Part shown: positions 24,524 through 25,810 of the stretch, in pieces | How the letters are laid out: every line of letters starts with the position of its first letter | Numbering within the stretch: position 1 is the first letter of the stretch | Assembly: GCA_963725415.1 (NCBI GenBank) | Contig: CAVRZY010000103.1 | Coordinates: 1-25,810 of the forward strand | Origin: CAVRZY01 sp963725415 | GTDB taxonomy: Bacteria > Acidobacteriota > Terriglobia > Bryobacterales > Bryobacteraceae | DNA length: 25,810 nucleotides | Direction: 5' to 3' | Notes under the pieces: model-generated | The model's database searches: none | Seen by the model: only the letters and a program-made list of their open reading frames with translations | What the model was told of the DNA's origin: nothing | Program-made: the position numbers and the translations under genes

Positions 24524-25771
24524 CTACACCTTGATTCGCTCGTAGTCGAACGGCTCGTTCACCAGGTGATACTCCGGCTCGCCTTCCTTGCGCAAGTAGT
24601 AAGTCTTCAGCGGCATGCGCGGAAAGTCGGTCAGCTTTCGGGGTATGGCCTCGCCATCGACCCACTCGTACACCGGCACTTCCCACGGGTTGAAGGTGTC
24701 GCTCAGCCCGCGTTCCTTGGCGATGCGGTACAGGTTCACGTTCCCCGGCTCGTGTCCCCCCAGGTACATCCCCACCAGGTCCAGCCGGAAGGGGTCCTTG
24801 GAGAACATCACCAGGTTCGTCAGGTAGTCGTCGCCGATCCCGAAGCCGTTCCCGTCCCGCCCATAAATGCCTTCGATCATCGCCAGCCCGGTCTTCAGCA
24901 CGCTCAGGTTGTCGCAGGTCTTGTGCGCCCAGATCTCCTGGTGCATGGGACTCAGCGTGGCCTGGCTGTCGTAGCGCGAGTAGCCCAGCTTCACGTGCCG
25001 CGCGAACGATTCCTTGACTGCCTCTTCGACCCGCGGGTGGATGTCGGGCTTCATGAAATCCGGCACTCCCGTCACCATCGGCCAGCCCCCGCAGAACCGC
25101 ACGTACGGACCTATTACCAGCCCCTGCTCGTTCTTCACCGACTGGGTCAGGCACATGCCGTGCGCCTTCCACTTGGCGATGTTCAGCAGCCACGTGTCGG
25201 GTTCGTTGACCGGAGCGTAGTGCGGAATCCGAGTGTAGACCACCGCCTCCGGAACCTTGCTCCAGGTCATCTCGTAACCTTCCCGGAAATTCCGTTCGCG
25301 CCGCTCAGGCTCGTTCATCTCCACCCCATGGCGCTCGTGGATGTCCACAAACCCGCGGAGGTTCCACCCCGAAAAGTTGTTGGCCTCGGCGAAGTGAAAC
25401 TTCCTCAGCCCCAGTTCCTTCAGCCCCAGAATCAGGCCCTCATAGAACTGCGGGTCGGTGGTGGTGCCCCAGTTCTCGACATCCGGGCGGCTCCAGCTCC
25501 GCACCGGGCACACGTTCGGCTTCAAGATGATCCGGTGCGTGATGGGAACCCCGGGCCGCTCCAGCGGCACGAAGATCTCTCGCGCCAGCCTCAGTCCCTC
25601 GTGCAGCTTCGCTGCCTCGTCGGTCTTCGCCGCCACGCGCGTCCGCCGGATGAACACCGCCTTCGGGTTTTTCTCGATGAACGGGTGCAGGCCAAAATAG
25701 GCAGCCGAGCGGGCCCACAGTCCGCCCAGCGCAACTCCTCCCAGAAAATCTCTTCGCCTAACGCCAGTCAT
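24524..25771 (-). CDS. DUF362 domain protein with Tat signal
   Basis: A 415-residue protein with a Tat signal (TGVRRRDFLGGVALGGLWA). The body fits DUF362: RIILKPNVCPVRSW, then a T-x-D-P segment (TTTDPQFYEGLILGLKELG), KFHFAEANNFSGW, DTWLLNIAKWKAHGMCLTQSVKN (a conserved Lys-rich DUF362 region) and IEGIYGRDGNGFGIGDDYLTN. Some DUF362 proteins are fused to ferredoxin-type iron-sulfur domains, but no Cys cluster is seen here. The molecular function is unknown. ATG 25771 is preferred because GGAGA lies just upstream and the Tat motif follows directly; a GTG at 25783 would add four residues. A CATAAT sequence lies about 25 bases upstream of the start and may be a -10 element. Confidence 0.82.
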   Translation of the reverse strand: MTGVRRRDFLGGVALGGLWARSAAYFGLHPFIEKNPKAVFIRRTRVAAKTDEAAKLHEGLRLAREIFVPLERPGVPITHRIILKPNVCPVRSWSRPDVENWGTTTDPQFYEGLILGLKELGLRKFHFAEANNFSGWNLRGFVDIHERHGVEMNEPERRERNFREGYEMTWSKVPEAVVYTRIPHYAPVNEPDTWLLNIAKWKAHGMCLTQSVKNEQGLVIGPYVRFCGGWPMVTGVPDFMKPDIHPRVEEAVKESFARHVKLGYSRYDSQATLSPMHQEIWAHKTCDNLSVLKTGLAMIEGIYGRDGNGFGIGDDYLTNLVMFSKDPFRLDLVGMYLGGHEPGNVNLYRIAKERGLSDTFNPWEVPVYEWVDGEAIPRKLTDFPRMPLKTYYLRKEGEPEYHLVNEPFDYERIKV

Positions 25772-25810
25772 ATTTCTCCGCACCTACTCTCTATTATGGC
25801 GTGAAATCGG

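Noticed and set aside
23253..25193. 646-residue open frame on the minus strand
   Set aside because: It runs antisense through the receptor end and VWFA gene and overlaps the DUF362 gene in another frame, with Arg/Gly/Ala-rich composition and no domain. It is a GC-rich shadow.

Overview
The window is GC-rich and looks like a chromosomal segment of an Acidobacteriota bacterium, probably of the Solibacter/Bryobacter (Terriglobia) type. That placement is inferred from gene style: a roughly 1,170-residue TonB-dependent receptor with an N-terminal carboxypeptidase-regulatory-like domain, a VWFA-related secreted protein, a FecR-like secreted protein, a DUF362 protein, and several sugar-metabolism enzymes carrying twin-arginine (Tat) signals. 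No rRNA, tRNA, CRISPR array, integrase or complete insertion sequence was seen.

Layout from left to right: an anion:cation-symporter-type MFS transporter (141-1373, +); a secreted three-domain RidA protein (1357-2574, -); a Tat-type sugar isomerase/epimerase-like TIM-barrel protein (2626-3573, +); a GH78 alpha-L-rhamnosidase broken by two frameshifts (3584-6223, -); a small DUF5658-like membrane protein (6281-6598, -); a CpaE-like ATPase (6722-7927, -); a beta-CASP metallo-beta-lactamase-fold RNase-like protein (8025-9440, -); a DPP-IV-type S9 peptidase (9743-11905, +); a FecR-like secreted protein (11991-12971, -); a + strand operon of an L-rhamnonate-dehydratase-like enolase-superfamily protein, a DUF2264 protein and a DUF2752 protein (13141-16633); a - strand two-gene operon of an unknown secreted protein and a CmcI-type methyltransferase/hydroxylase-family protein (19850 down to 16840); a frameshifted TonB-dependent receptor (19962-23466, +); a frameshifted VWFA-domain protein (23562-24514, +); and a Tat-type DUF362 protein (24524-25771, -).

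The recurring theme is deoxysugar and plant-polysaccharide use. A receptor could import oligosaccharide, GH78 would release L-rhamnose, the RhmD-like enzyme would dehydrate L-rhamnonate, and the MFS transporter belongs to a family that includes sugar-acid carriers. The TIM-barrel and DUF2264 proteins are the kind of enzyme that accompanies such pathways. The link is inference: the genes are spread over several transcription units and share no visible operator.

Two things need a second look. First, three otherwise well-conserved genes carry four single-base frameshifts, each explainable by a one-base change in a short G/C run, so either the assembly has indel errors or these genes are decaying. 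Second, the intergenic spaces hold structured repeats: a 167-bp MITE-like inverted-repeat element at 16631-16797, an ATTGA-based palindrome family at three places, a double hairpin after the receptor gene, and a hairpin that puts the rhamnosidase Shine-Dalgarno in its loop.
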